Shown here: piece after piece, positions 1 through 6,799 of the stretch
How positions within the stretch are numbered: position 1 is the stretch's first letter
Layout of the letters: each line of letters starts with the position of its first letter
The notes under the pieces: generated by a model
The model's input: the letters and a program-made list of their open reading frames with translations, nothing else
Databases searched by the model: none
Told to the model about the DNA's origin: nothing
Assembly (NCBI GenBank): GCA_028868695.1
Contig: JAGWTZ010000026.1
Coordinates: forward strand, 1-41,024
DNA length: 41,024 nucleotides
Source: Alphaproteobacteria bacterium
GTDB taxonomy: Bacteria; Pseudomonadota; Alphaproteobacteria; Rhizobiales; Aestuariivirgaceae
Direction of reading: 5' to 3'
Position numbers and translations under genes: made by a program

Positions 1-61
1 GGGGCCCAGCTAGGCCGCACACTCCGCATCCACCCAAGCGGGATTCCGGCTCGCAGACTTC

Positions 62-100
62 GCCACGATTGCCTTGCAATCGTGGCCGGGCTTCGCCCGG
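62..100. repeat. paired hairpins of an intergenic repeat element
   Basis: Two adjacent perfect inverted repeats lie here. The first has a 10-bp stem (GCCACGATTG at 62-71 with CAATCGTGGC at 77-86) and a 5-base loop. The second has a 6-bp stem (CCGGGC / GCCCGG, 86-100) around TTC. The following bases run straight into a GGAATGACGG motif that recurs through the next 260 bp. The arrangement looks like a dispersed palindromic intergenic element. That it is dispersed genome-wide is inference, since only one full copy is in this window. Confidence 0.5.
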
Positions 101-103
101 TCC

Positions 104-375
104 TTGGCCGGAATGACGGCGGCAGGGTGCGGAGCCCGGTGGCGGCGGGCGCGTTGGGGCGCGTGGCTGGAATGACGGTGGGTGCGGTGCTTTGGTGGAA
201 TGACGGTGGGAGAGGGCGAGGCCGGGGATGGCGGACAAGGCGAAGGGCGGTTGGCCGGAATGACGGCGGCAAGGCGCAGTGCTTAGTTGGAATGACGGCG
301 GGTTGGAGCGTGCATGGTGCAATGGCGGCGGGCTCGGACATGCTTGGCGCAATGGCGGCGTGTGCTGTTGCGGCT
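104..375. repeat. decayed tandem repeat, about 30-bp period
   Basis: The motif GGAATGACGGYGG occurs at 110, 169, 197, 257 and 289. Degenerate copies of the form GCAATGGCGGCGG are at 319 and 349, and weaker echoes lie near 140 (GTGGCGGCGGG) and 227 (GGGATGGCGG). Start-to-start spacing is about 28-32 bp or twice that, so roughly nine units can be laid out, each often beginning TTGG. Open frames across this stretch are by-products of the GC-rich repeat and do not resemble proteins. Bases 1-482 hold no gene I can support. Confidence 0.6.
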
Positions 376-482
376 TGGCCCCATATGCGGCCGTCAGCCA
401 AGCGGCCTTAACCTTGCAACTTGTGCGCCCACTCCCCAACTGGGGCGAAACATGCTATGAGGCCAAGACAGGAGTGCCCCCA

Positions 483-1313
483 ATGGTCCGTGAAATTGGC
501 AATACCAAAGCGGTTGAGAAGCTTGATCCGGTGTGGAACCGGCTGCGGCAGGAAGCCGAGGAAATCGCCCGCAAGGAGCCGGGCCTCGGCGGCTTTGTCT
601 ATTCCTCCATTCTCGCCCACGCCTCCTTCGAGGAGGCGCTGATCCACCGCCTGTCGCAGCGCCTGGGCAGCGCCGACCTTGGCGCCGATGCCATCGTCAC
701 GGCCTTTGGCGATGCCATTTCGGCGGAGCCGGAGATCGGCTTCTCGGCGCGCGCCGACCTGCTGGCCACCTATGACCGCGACCCGGCTTGCACCCGCTAT
801 GCCGAGCCATTCCTTTACTTCAAGGGCTTCCAGGCCCTGCAGACGCACCGCATGGCGCACCGCCTGCTGCAAATGGGCCGCAGGGATTTCGCGCTCTATC
901 TGCAAAGCCGCTCGTCACTGATCTCCAGCCTCGACATCAACCCGGCCGCGAAGATCGGCAAGGGCATCATGATCGATCACGGCCATGACATCGTGATCGG
1001 CGAGACCTGCGTGATCGAAGACAATGTGTCGATCCTGCAAGGTGTGACACTGGGCGGCACCGGCAAGGAAACCGGAGACCGGCACCCGAAGATCCGCCAG
1101 GGCGTGCTGATCGGCGCCGGGGCCAAGATTCTCGGCAACATTGAAATCGGCCGCTGCAGCCGCGTGGCCGCTTGTTCAGTGGTGCTGCATGATGTTCCGG
1201 CCAACACGACAGTGGCCGGCGTTCCCGCCAAGATCGTGGGCAAGGCGGGCTGCGCCGAGCCATCGCGGGCGATGGACCACAATGTCGAGCCTGATGAGGT
1301 GGTGAGCGGCTGA
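483..1313 (+). CDS. cysE: serine O-acetyltransferase
   Basis: Cytoplasmic enzyme that acetylates L-serine with acetyl-CoA to O-acetylserine, the first committed step of cysteine synthesis. The product is 276 aa, normal for the family. An alpha-helical N-terminal SATase domain (about 1-150) precedes a left-handed beta-helix of hexapeptide repeats, with the catalytic-region motif DHGHDIVIGE near residue 164 and GVTLGGTGKE after it. The frame is open further upstream (from 279), but that part is translated repeat DNA. I chose ATG 483 because CAGGAG at 469-474 sits 8 bases before it and the protein then begins like its family. It appears to be a single-gene unit, followed by a hairpin at 1338-1363. 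Confidence 0.95.
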   Translation: MVREIGNTKAVEKLDPVWNRLRQEAEEIARKEPGLGGFVYSSILAHASFEEALIHRLSQRLGSADLGADAIVTAFGDAISAEPEIGFSARADLLATYDRDPACTRYAEPFLYFKGFQALQTHRMAHRLLQMGRRDFALYLQSRSSLISSLDINPAAKIGKGIMIDHGHDIVIGETCVIEDNVSILQGVTLGGTGKETGDRHPKIRQGVLIGAGAKILGNIEIGRCSRVAACSVVLHDVPANTTVAGVPAKIVGKAGCAEPSRAMDHNVEPDEVVSG

Positions 1314-1337
1314 GGGCTGCCGCAGGTGAACGGCACA

Positions 1338-1363
1338 TGAACTTGCGCTTCAGCGCGAGTTCA
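1338..1363 (+). other. hairpin downstream of cysE
   Basis: An 11-bp stem containing one G-T pair (arms 1338-1348 and 1353-1363) closes a TTCA loop 24 bases after the cysE stop. No T-run follows, so it may be an RNA-stabilising or processing structure rather than an intrinsic terminator. Confidence 0.35.
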
Positions 1364-1429
1364 ACCGCAGGGTTGCAAAACAGTCTCCATCAAGACCGGC
1401 AAAGCGCCGGCCCCAAAAGGAGACAAGCA

Positions 1430-1906
1430 ATGTTCAAGACAACCCTCATCCTCGGCGCCGTGGCGCTGGGCGTATTCACTTCCGGCATCCAGACCGCTTC
1501 GGCAGGCCCGCTCTGCGCCAATCCGGTCCTGTGCAAGATTCCCCTGCAGCCGCTTCCGCCCGGACCCGGCCCGGTGCTGCCCGGCAAGATCAAATTCCCG
1601 CTGAAGCCGATCATCCTGCCGCCTGGCCCGCTGCCAGTGCCGCCTTCACCCCCGTCGCCCCCGCCTGGCCCGAGCTTCGGCATCAACGTCAATCTCAACG
1701 GCGGTGACCCCGGCTATTACGGCGGCGATGGCTATGTGTCCTGCCATGCGGCCAAGTCCATCGTGCGCCACAGCGGCTTCCGCCATGTGCACACGCAGTC
1801 CTGCGGCGATGGCGACTACACCTTCCTCGGCACCAAGCATGGTGATGGCTTCATCATCGAAGTGTCGGACAGCGGCGACATCATCAACGTCGATCCGGCT
1901 GATTGA
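1430..1906 (+). CDS. secreted proline-rich protein of unknown function
   Basis: 158 aa. A clear signal peptide (MFKTTLILGAVALGVFTSGI, cleavage probably after ...TASA, residue 25) is followed by a short two-cysteine segment (GPLCANPVLCK). Next comes a strongly proline-rich linker (about 40-85, runs such as LPPGP and PPSPPSPPPGP). The C-terminal domain of about 70 residues has two further cysteines (YVSCHAAK, HTQSCGDG) and a glycine/aspartate-rich strand pattern ending in DSGDIINVDPAD. Start ATG 1430 has AAAAGGAG just upstream. It is probably periplasmic or surface exposed. I recognise no named domain. The C-terminal strand pattern recalls small PepSY-like or SH3-like folds, but that is a guess. 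Confidence 0.8.
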   Translation: MFKTTLILGAVALGVFTSGIQTASAGPLCANPVLCKIPLQPLPPGPGPVLPGKIKFPLKPIILPPGPLPVPPSPPSPPPGPSFGINVNLNGGDPGYYGGDGYVSCHAAKSIVRHSGFRHVHTQSCGDGDYTFLGTKHGDGFIIEVSDSGDIINVDPAD

Positions 1907-1928
1907 TCCAGCGCGTGCCCGCGCGGGC

Positions 1929-1960
1929 AGGGCGGGCGGTTGTGCCCGCCCTTTGCATTT
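1929..1960 (+). terminator. intrinsic terminator
   Basis: Perfect 9-bp stem AGGGCGGGC (1929-1937) / GCCCGCCCT (1944-1952) with a 6-base loop, followed by TTGCATTT. It ends the transcript of the proline-rich protein gene, 22 bases after its stop. Confidence 0.7.
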
Positions 1961-2010
1961 GCGCGGGGGGCGGGCATGGGCTAAGCCCAAGCCGACACAG
2001 GAGAGCCGCC

Positions 2011-2220
2011 TTGAAGCCCGACGAACTTGCCAAGCTGACCAAATTCTTCCGCGAGAAGTTCAACAACCCCTCCATGCAGGCCAAGGCGCGCCCGCAGAAG
2101 AAGGACTCCTGCGAGCTCTATGTCGGCGAGGAATTTGTCGGCGTGATCTTCCGCGACGAGGAAGATGGCGAGCTGTCCTACAACTTCTCCATGGCCATTC
2201 TCGACATCGACCTCGAATAG
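2011..2220 (+). CDS. DUF3126 family protein
   Basis: 69-aa acidic cytoplasmic protein of unknown function. The whole length matches what I recall of DUF3126, a short family common in alphaproteobacteria: an N-terminal KPDELAKLTKFFREKFNNPS segment, then CELYVGEEFVGVIFRDEEDG and SYNFSMAILDIDLE. The frame is open from 1903, but family length and the strong ribosome site ACAGGAGAG at 1997-2005 favour the TTG at 2011, giving an unusual start codon. It lies between two terminator-like structures and may be transcribed alone or with the next gene. Confidence 0.85.
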   Translation: MKPDELAKLTKFFREKFNNPSMQAKARPQKKDSCELYVGEEFVGVIFRDEEDGELSYNFSMAILDIDLE

Positions 2221-2311
2221 ATCGCCCAGCGCCCGGCACCGGGCTTGCATCCCTTAAGCATCAGTAAACGCCCTGTCCCGATTTGGGGCAGGCTGGTGTT
2301 TGGGGGAATGC

Positions 2312-2620
2312 GTGAACGTCCATCAGGTCGCCTATCTGTTCGCCATCGCGGCAGGGATCGTCTCATCAGGGGCCGTGGGCAGCCTGTGGGCGCTTGCCAC
2401 TGACGAATCGCCAAGCCTTGCGGCGCTGGAAGAGCCGGACCTGCTCACGCCGGTGCGGGCGCTGGCCTATGTGCTTTCGGCGCCCACCACGCTGCTCATC
2501 CATGCCGCATGGTATCTGATTGACCGGCCGCTGTGGGGGTTGTTCCTGCTGCTTGCCGGCCTGGGCTGGAGCTTTGTGCAAGGTGTCACTATCATGACCC
2601 AGATCTTTGGTGTGACATGA
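2312..2620 (+). CDS. small inner-membrane protein, unknown function
   Basis: 102 aa from GTG 2312, with a TGGGGGA ribosome site directly upstream. Three hydrophobic segments are visible: about 5-25 (YLFAIAAGIVSSGAVGSLWA), about 50-70 (ALAYVLSAPTTLLIHAAWYL) and about 72-95 (PLWGLFLLLAGLGWSFVQG). No catalytic motif is apparent. It is 9 bases from the carbonic-anhydrase-like gene, so the two are probably cotranscribed. A TTG at 2300 would add four residues and is less well placed. Upstream, TTAA-N7-TAAA at 2254-2268 misses a CtrA box by one base. Confidence 0.75.
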   Translation: MNVHQVAYLFAIAAGIVSSGAVGSLWALATDESPSLAALEEPDLLTPVRALAYVLSAPTTLLIHAAWYLIDRPLWGLFLLLAGLGWSFVQGVTIMTQIFGVT

Positions 2621-2629
2621 GGATGGGCC

Positions 2630-3151
2630 ATGACGCTTTATGCATTGAACGGAACCGCGCCGGACATCGCCGCTGATAGCTGGGTGGCGCCTTCTGCCGA
2701 TGTCATCGGCAAGGTGCGGCTGATGGCGGGCGGCAGCATCTGGTTCGGCGCGGTGCTGCGCGGCGACAATGAGTGGATCACCATCGGCGAGGGCAGCAAT
2801 ATCCAGGATGGCAGCATCTGCCATACCGACATGGGCGCGCCCCTGGAGATCGGCCGCAATTGCACCGTGGGCCACAAGGCCATTTTGCACGGCTGCAAGA
2901 TTGGCGAGCAGAGCCTGATCGGCATGGGGGCGGTTGTGCTCAACCATGCGGTGATCGGCAGCCGCTGCCTGATCGGCGCCCATGCGCTGATTCCCGAGGG
3001 CAAAGTCATTCCCGATGGCTCGCTGGTGATCGGCGCGCCGGGCAGGGTGGCGCGCGTGCTGAGTGAGGATGAACAGGCGGGTTTGCTGAAATCGGCTGAA
3101 GGCTATCAGCGCAACTGGCGGCGCTTCCAGGCCGGGCTTGCGGCGCTGTAG
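2630..3151 (+). CDS. gamma-class carbonic anhydrase family protein
   Basis: 173-aa left-handed beta-helix protein made of hexapeptide repeats. The three metal-ligand histidines of the gamma-carbonic anhydrase family are in place: ICHTDMG (first) and GHKAILHGC (second and third). The RGDN motif ([19 protein letters not shown]) that forms the active-site rim is also present. Members of this group (YrdA, PaaY, CaiE types) bind zinc or iron, and only some show real CO2 hydration, so the substrate is uncertain. A convergent terminator follows. Confidence 0.9.
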   Translation: MTLYALNGTAPDIAADSWVAPSADVIGKVRLMAGGSIWFGAVLRGDNEWITIGEGSNIQDGSICHTDMGAPLEIGRNCTVGHKAILHGCKIGEQSLIGMGAVVLNHAVIGSRCLIGAHALIPEGKVIPDGSLVIGAPGRVARVLSEDEQAGLLKSAEGYQRNWRRFQAGLAAL

Positions 3152-3159
3152 GGCATTTC

Positions 3160-3206
3160 AAAAAGAAAATGGAGCCGACACTGAGATGGGGGTCAGTGCC
3201 GGCTCC
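3160..3206 (-). terminator. intrinsic terminator for the leftward protease gene
   Basis: Inverted repeat with arms 3171-3184 (GGAGCCGACACTGA) and 3193-3206, 13 of 14 pairs, and an 8-base loop. Read leftward the stem is followed by ATTTTCTTTTT, a good U-tract, so it ends the 3277-3927 gene. It may also stop rightward transcription of the carbonic anhydrase gene, although no T-run follows on that side. Confidence 0.75.
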
Positions 3207-3276
3207 TAGTTTGCCCGGCAGCTTGGGGGATGGGGGACGCCAGCCGGGCGAAGTCAGAGACTCATGTCAAACGTGT

Positions 3277-3927
3277 TCAGTTGCTCCTCGTGCCGACAGG
3301 GATCTGTGCGGCGCTGGGTTGGGCGGGGGTGGGCTGCAGGCTGACCCATTGGTTGGCTTGCGGCTGTGATTGGCGCTTCAGGAAGGTGTAACCGGTCTCG
3401 TCCCAGCGCAGGATTTCCTGGCGGCGGTTGTCGAGCACATAGTCACCCTTGCTGGTGGGAATGGTGAGAACCGCGTGGCCCTCGTTGTTTTCATCGAGCA
3501 CCACCGTCATCAGCATCAGGTCGGGGTTGAAGCCGAGGTCCTTGAGATAGCGCTTTTTGAGGAGTGCGTAGTCTTCGCAATCACCGGCATCGACCGGGTA
3601 GGTCCAATAATCCGGCACATGGTAGAGCTCCATGTCTGTGGCGGGGCGGATCTTGGTGTTGACGTAGCGATTGACCTGCTGGATCTGGTCCCAGTTTTCG
3701 GTGGTCAGCTTCAGGGTCTCGTTGGTGCCGCCCTTGAATTTGCATTCCTCTTCGGCGCGGCCGCAGAAATCAACATAGCCGATCGGGGGCAGGGTCTTGC
3801 CATATTCAACAGCGCGGGCAGTGTTGGCGGCAGGTTTCACGAAAGTGCCGGCGGCGCCAGCTTCAGCCGGTGCAGTCACCAGCAAAAGCCCCATGGCCAT
3901 CAGCCCAACTTTCTCCGCGATCCTCAT
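3277..3927 (-). CDS. transglutaminase-like cysteine protease (BTLCP, C93-like)
   Basis: 216 aa with an N-terminal signal peptide (about 1-26, ending AEAGAAG), so probably periplasmic. It matches the bacterial transglutaminase-like cysteine protease family. The catalytic triad is readable: Cys117 in DAGDCEDYA, His151 in EGHAVLTI and Asp166 in YVLDNRR. Relatives often pair with type I secretion or c-di-GMP/adhesin control (LapG-like), but this copy stands alone. The C-terminal 25 residues are low-complexity Pro/Gln. It is transcribed leftward as a single gene with its own terminator. The 205 bp upstream up to the tRNA hold nothing I recognise beyond an isolated TTAACC half-site. Confidence 0.88.
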   Translation of the reverse strand: MRIAEKVGLMAMGLLLVTAPAEAGAAGTFVKPAANTARAVEYGKTLPPIGYVDFCGRAEEECKFKGGTNETLKLTTENWDQIQQVNRYVNTKIRPATDMELYHVPDYWTYPVDAGDCEDYALLKKRYLKDLGFNPDLMLMTVVLDENNEGHAVLTIPTSKGDYVLDNRRQEILRWDETGYTFLKRQSQPQANQWVSLQPTPAQPSAAQIPVGTRSN

Positions 3928-4133
3928 ATTCAGCCCCTGTTGTTTTTCTTGTTATGGGCACAAGCTATCAGGCACAGATTGAATCCGAGTTCGTGCTGGC
4001 GCTATAAGTCTATGTAATTGCGGTGGATTTTGTTTTCCCTCCATTAACCAAGGTTTTTTGCGTGGGCGCGGTGCGGCGGGGGTTGCGGAAAAGCAAATCG
4101 CCTGTTAATCAGCCGCTCGTTTCGTAATGGCAT

Positions 4134-4218
4134 GCGGTCGTGGCGGAATTGGTAGACGCACTACCTTGAGGTGGTAGCGGGGCAACTCGTGGAGGTTCGA
4201 GTCCTCTCGACCGCACCA
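4134..4218 (+). tRNA. tRNA-Leu (anticodon GAG)
   Basis: An 85-base class II tRNA. The acceptor stem GCGGTCG (4134-4140) pairs with CGACCGC (4208-4214), followed by A and an encoded CCA (4216-4218). The anticodon stem CTACC/GGTAG encloses TTGAGGT, giving anticodon GAG (reads CUC and CUU). A long variable arm and the T-loop GGTTCGAGTCC are present. A weak promoter is possible upstream (TTGCGG at 4083, 17 bases, TAATCA). No integrase or duplicated 3' end follows, so it is not visibly used as an attachment site. Confidence 0.97.
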
Positions 4219-4276
4219 TTCCCTAAAATTGGAAATGGCAACATAAGCCTGCGTTAAGCAAGACCGGGGGTGGCGC

Positions 4277-5668
4277 ATGAGTGACTTGGCCCATGAAGCG
4301 CAATTGCGGGACGCGTGGGGCGCATTACGCCCGGAGTTTTTCGAAGACATCAAGACGGCCATTGCGGCCCAGGACGGCAAGCAAGCGCGGGCGCTGACCC
4401 GCGACCTGCACGCCGCTGACCTCGCTGACGTGATCGAAGGCTTGGCCAGGCCGGAGCGCGTGTCACTGATCACGCTGCTGGGCAAGAGCTTCGATGTTGA
4501 GGCGCTGCCAGAACTCGAAGCTGGCACGCGCGACTCGGTGGTGGAAGAGTTGCCGCCTGAGGTGATGGTGGCGGCGATCAAGAAGCTCGACACCGATGAC
4601 GCCGTTTACCTGATCGAAGACCTGGACAGGCACCAGCGCAGCGAGATTCTTGCCAAGATCCCCAAGGAAGACCGGGTCACTCTGAACCGCGCCCTCGACT
4701 ATCCCGAGGACACGGCGGGCCGCCTGATGCAGACGGAGTTCGTGGCGGTGCCGCAGTTCTGGACCGTGGGCAAGGTGATTGACCACACGCGCGCCACACG
4801 CGGGTTGCCGGAAAACTTCGTTGAAGTCTATGTCACGGATGAAGGGTTCCACCTCAAGGGTTCGCTGCCATTGTCGCGTATTCTGCGCAGTGCGCGCGAC
4901 AAGACGGTGGCCAGTCTCATGGACACGGAACACACGGTGTTCAGTGTCGGCGACAGCAAAGAAGACGTGGCCTACAAGTTCGAGCAATACAATCTCGTCT
5001 CCGCCGCGGTGATCGATGCGGGCGGGCGCCTGGTCGGCACGCTGATGGTGGACGATGTTCTCGACATCATCCAGGAGCAGGCGGAAGACGACATGATGCG
5101 CCTCGGCGGCGTTGCCGCGGATGAAGAGCTCACCGGGCCAGTGATGACAATCACACGCTCGCGCTTCCTGTGGCTGTTCGTCAACCTGCTCACGGCGATC
5201 CTCGCCTCCTGGGTGATTTCGCTGTTTGATGGCACGATCCAGCAGATGGTGGCGCTTGCCGTATTGATGCCCATTGTGGCCTCGCAGGGCGGCAATGCCG
5301 GAACCCAAACCATGACCGTTGCAGTGCGCGCGCTGGCGACGCGGCAACTCGGGCCATTCAACGCGCTGCGCGTGGTGCTGCGCGAATGTTCGGTGGGCCT
5401 GATCAATGGCGTGCTGTTTGCCATCATCATGGGGTTGTTCACCTGGTGGTGGTTCGGCTTTGCGGCGCTTGGTGTCATCATTGGTTCGGCGATGATCATC
5501 AATCTTCTCGCGGCGGCCCTGGCTGGCATCCTCTTGCCTCTGGCGCTTGACTGGCTGGAGCAGGACCCTGCTGTTTCCGCTGCCGTGTTCCTCACCACAG
5601 TGACGGATGTGACCGGGTTCTTCTCATTCCTGGGCCTTGCCACCCTGTGGCTGAAGATGAAGGCCTGA
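4277..5668 (+). CDS. mgtE: magnesium transporter MgtE
   Basis: 463-aa Mg2+ channel of the inner membrane. The N-terminal superhelical MgtE_N domain (about 20-130, with the DLADVIEGL and LPPEVMVAAI repeats) is followed by a tandem CBS pair (about 140-265) that senses cytoplasmic Mg2+. The membrane domain (from about 290) has five hydrophobic helices, including the pore-helix signature PIVASQGGNAGTQT. Start ATG 4277 follows GGGGGTGG. No magnesium riboswitch is visible in the 58 bases after the tRNA. The next gene begins two bases after its stop, so the two are cotranscribed. Confidence 0.95.
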   Translation: MSDLAHEAQLRDAWGALRPEFFEDIKTAIAAQDGKQARALTRDLHAADLADVIEGLARPERVSLITLLGKSFDVEALPELEAGTRDSVVEELPPEVMVAAIKKLDTDDAVYLIEDLDRHQRSEILAKIPKEDRVTLNRALDYPEDTAGRLMQTEFVAVPQFWTVGKVIDHTRATRGLPENFVEVYVTDEGFHLKGSLPLSRILRSARDKTVASLMDTEHTVFSVGDSKEDVAYKFEQYNLVSAAVIDAGGRLVGTLMVDDVLDIIQEQAEDDMMRLGGVAADEELTGPVMTITRSRFLWLFVNLLTAILASWVISLFDGTIQQMVALAVLMPIVASQGGNAGTQTMTVAVRALATRQLGPFNALRVVLRECSVGLINGVLFAIIMGLFTWWWFGFAALGVIIGSAMIINLLAAALAGILLPLALDWLEQDPAVSAAVFLTTVTDVTGFFSFLGLATLWLKMKA

Positions 5669-5670
5669 CC

Positions 5671-6228
5671 TTGCGCCGGCTGCTTGCCGCATTGATCATT
5701 TTTGCCTTGCTGCCGGGGCTGGCGCTGGCGCGCGATGCGCGCTGGGCCAAGCCGCTGATTTTGGACGGGGTGCCCAACCTGCATCAGGTGAGCGCCACGC
5801 TGTACCGTTCGGCGCAGCCGACAGCGGCAGGCTTCAAGAATCTGGAAACGCAATATCACATCGCCACCGACCTTGATTTGCGGCTTGATCACTCGGACGC
5901 GCCATTGCTGGCAGGAACCCATATTTCGGCAAAGGCCGTGCCGATGAGCACATTCATGAGCAATGACGACGTGATCAAGGCGTTGCGGCTGCTCGTTGCG
6001 GCCGAAGCCAAGGGCCCTGTGCTGGTGCATTGCCAGCGGGGGGCCGACCGCACAGGCGTCGTGATCGCCATGTACCGGGTGGTTGTGCAGGGCTGGAGCA
6101 AGGAGGAGGCCATTGCCGAGATGCAGAAGGGCGGCTTTGCCTTTGACCCGCTGCTGCTCAACATCCCCTGGCTGATCCAGCATGCAGATGTGGCAGCCTA
6201 CCGCGCCGCACTTGCCAAGGCCCCATAA
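5671..6228 (+). CDS. periplasmic dual-specificity/tyrosine phosphatase-like protein
   Basis: 185 aa. A hydrophobic signal segment (LLAALIIFALLPGLALA) is followed by a cysteine-phosphatase domain with P-loop HCQRGADRTG (the HC-x5-R-T/S signature, nucleophile Cys). DLDLRLDH supplies the conserved region that usually carries the general acid. The overall plan resembles bacterial DSP/Siw14-like phosphatases. A secreted location is inferred from the N-terminus. The frame opens at GTG 5647 inside mgtE, but TTG 5671 puts the signal peptide at the start and follows mgtE by two bases, so I prefer it. The natural substrate is unknown. Confidence 0.8.
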   Translation: MRRLLAALIIFALLPGLALARDARWAKPLILDGVPNLHQVSATLYRSAQPTAAGFKNLETQYHIATDLDLRLDHSDAPLLAGTHISAKAVPMSTFMSNDDVIKALRLLVAAEAKGPVLVHCQRGADRTGVVIAMYRVVVQGWSKEEAIAEMQKGGFAFDPLLLNIPWLIQHADVAAYRAALAKAP

Positions 6229-6317
6229 GCCCGCTAGAAGCCCGCCAAACCCGTTTCCCGCAGGATTCTGGGGCGTTTTGTTTTGCGCCTCCGGCTTGCC
6301 TTTCAAGGAGTTAAGAG

Positions 6318-6722
6318 ATGGCTCGCGTTACGATTGAAGATTGCATCGACAAGTTGCCGAACCGTTTTGAGCTGGTGCTGCTGGCGGCACACCGCGCCCG
6401 CAACATTGCCCAGGGCACGCCGCTGACTGTTGACCGCGACAACGACAAGGACCCGGTGGTTTCGCTGCGCGAGATCGCTTCGGAAAACGTCAATTCCGAT
6501 GACCTGCGCGAGGAGTTCATCCACGCCATGCAGAAGCAGGTTGAAGTGGACGAAGCCGAAGAGACCGAAGTGCCGCTGATCGCCCAGTCTGGCGATATGA
6601 CCATGGTGGACGACAGCGCCGATGTGGCGGCCATGGAGCAGATGACCGAAGAAGAACTGCTGCGCGGCCTGGAAGGCATGCCCCCGGCGGAAAGCCCCGG
6701 CAGCCAGCGCAACGGCTTCTGA
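6318..6722 (+). CDS. rpoZ: DNA-directed RNA polymerase subunit omega
   Basis: 134 aa. The N-terminal 65 residues are the omega fold ([20 protein letters not shown], then [12 protein letters not shown] and [15 protein letters not shown]). Omega helps assemble RNA polymerase and contributes to the ppGpp site. The tail is long and acidic, as in alphaproteobacterial omegas. An AAGGAG site lies 7 bases before ATG 6318. In related genomes rpoZ directly precedes rsh; here a leftward phosphoesterase gene sits between them. A strong terminator follows. Confidence 0.95.
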   Translation: MARVTIEDCIDKLPNRFELVLLAAHRARNIAQGTPLTVDRDNDKDPVVSLREIASENVNSDDLREEFIHAMQKQVEVDEAEETEVPLIAQSGDMTMVDDSADVAAMEQMTEEELLRGLEGMPPAESPGSQRNGF

Positions 6723-6747
6723 TCCGCCAACGCCCTTAGAAATCAGA

Positions 6748-6774
6748 AACGCCCGCCAATCCGGCGGGCGTTTT
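6748..6774 (+). terminator. rpoZ terminator
   Basis: Perfect 10-bp stem AACGCCCGCC (6748-6757) / GGCGGGCGTT (6763-6772) with an AATCC loop, followed by TT. It lies between convergent genes and could also slow leftward transcripts. Confidence 0.88.
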
Positions 6775-6799
6775 CATTTGATGCTGGCCAGTCTCTTGC

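Noticed and set aside
279-482. N-terminal extension of CysE by 68 residues
   Set aside because: It is translated tandem-repeat DNA (WNDGG, WCNGGG, WRNGG); the ribosome site and homology support ATG 483.
4134-4218. tRNA-Leu as an attachment site for an integrated element
   Set aside because: No integrase, no duplicated tRNA 3' end and only housekeeping genes follow.
4972-6306. 444-codon leftward open frame opposite mgtE and the phosphatase gene
   Set aside because: It is a shadow of mgtE and the phosphatase; the composition is typical of antisense reading and no family is recognisable.
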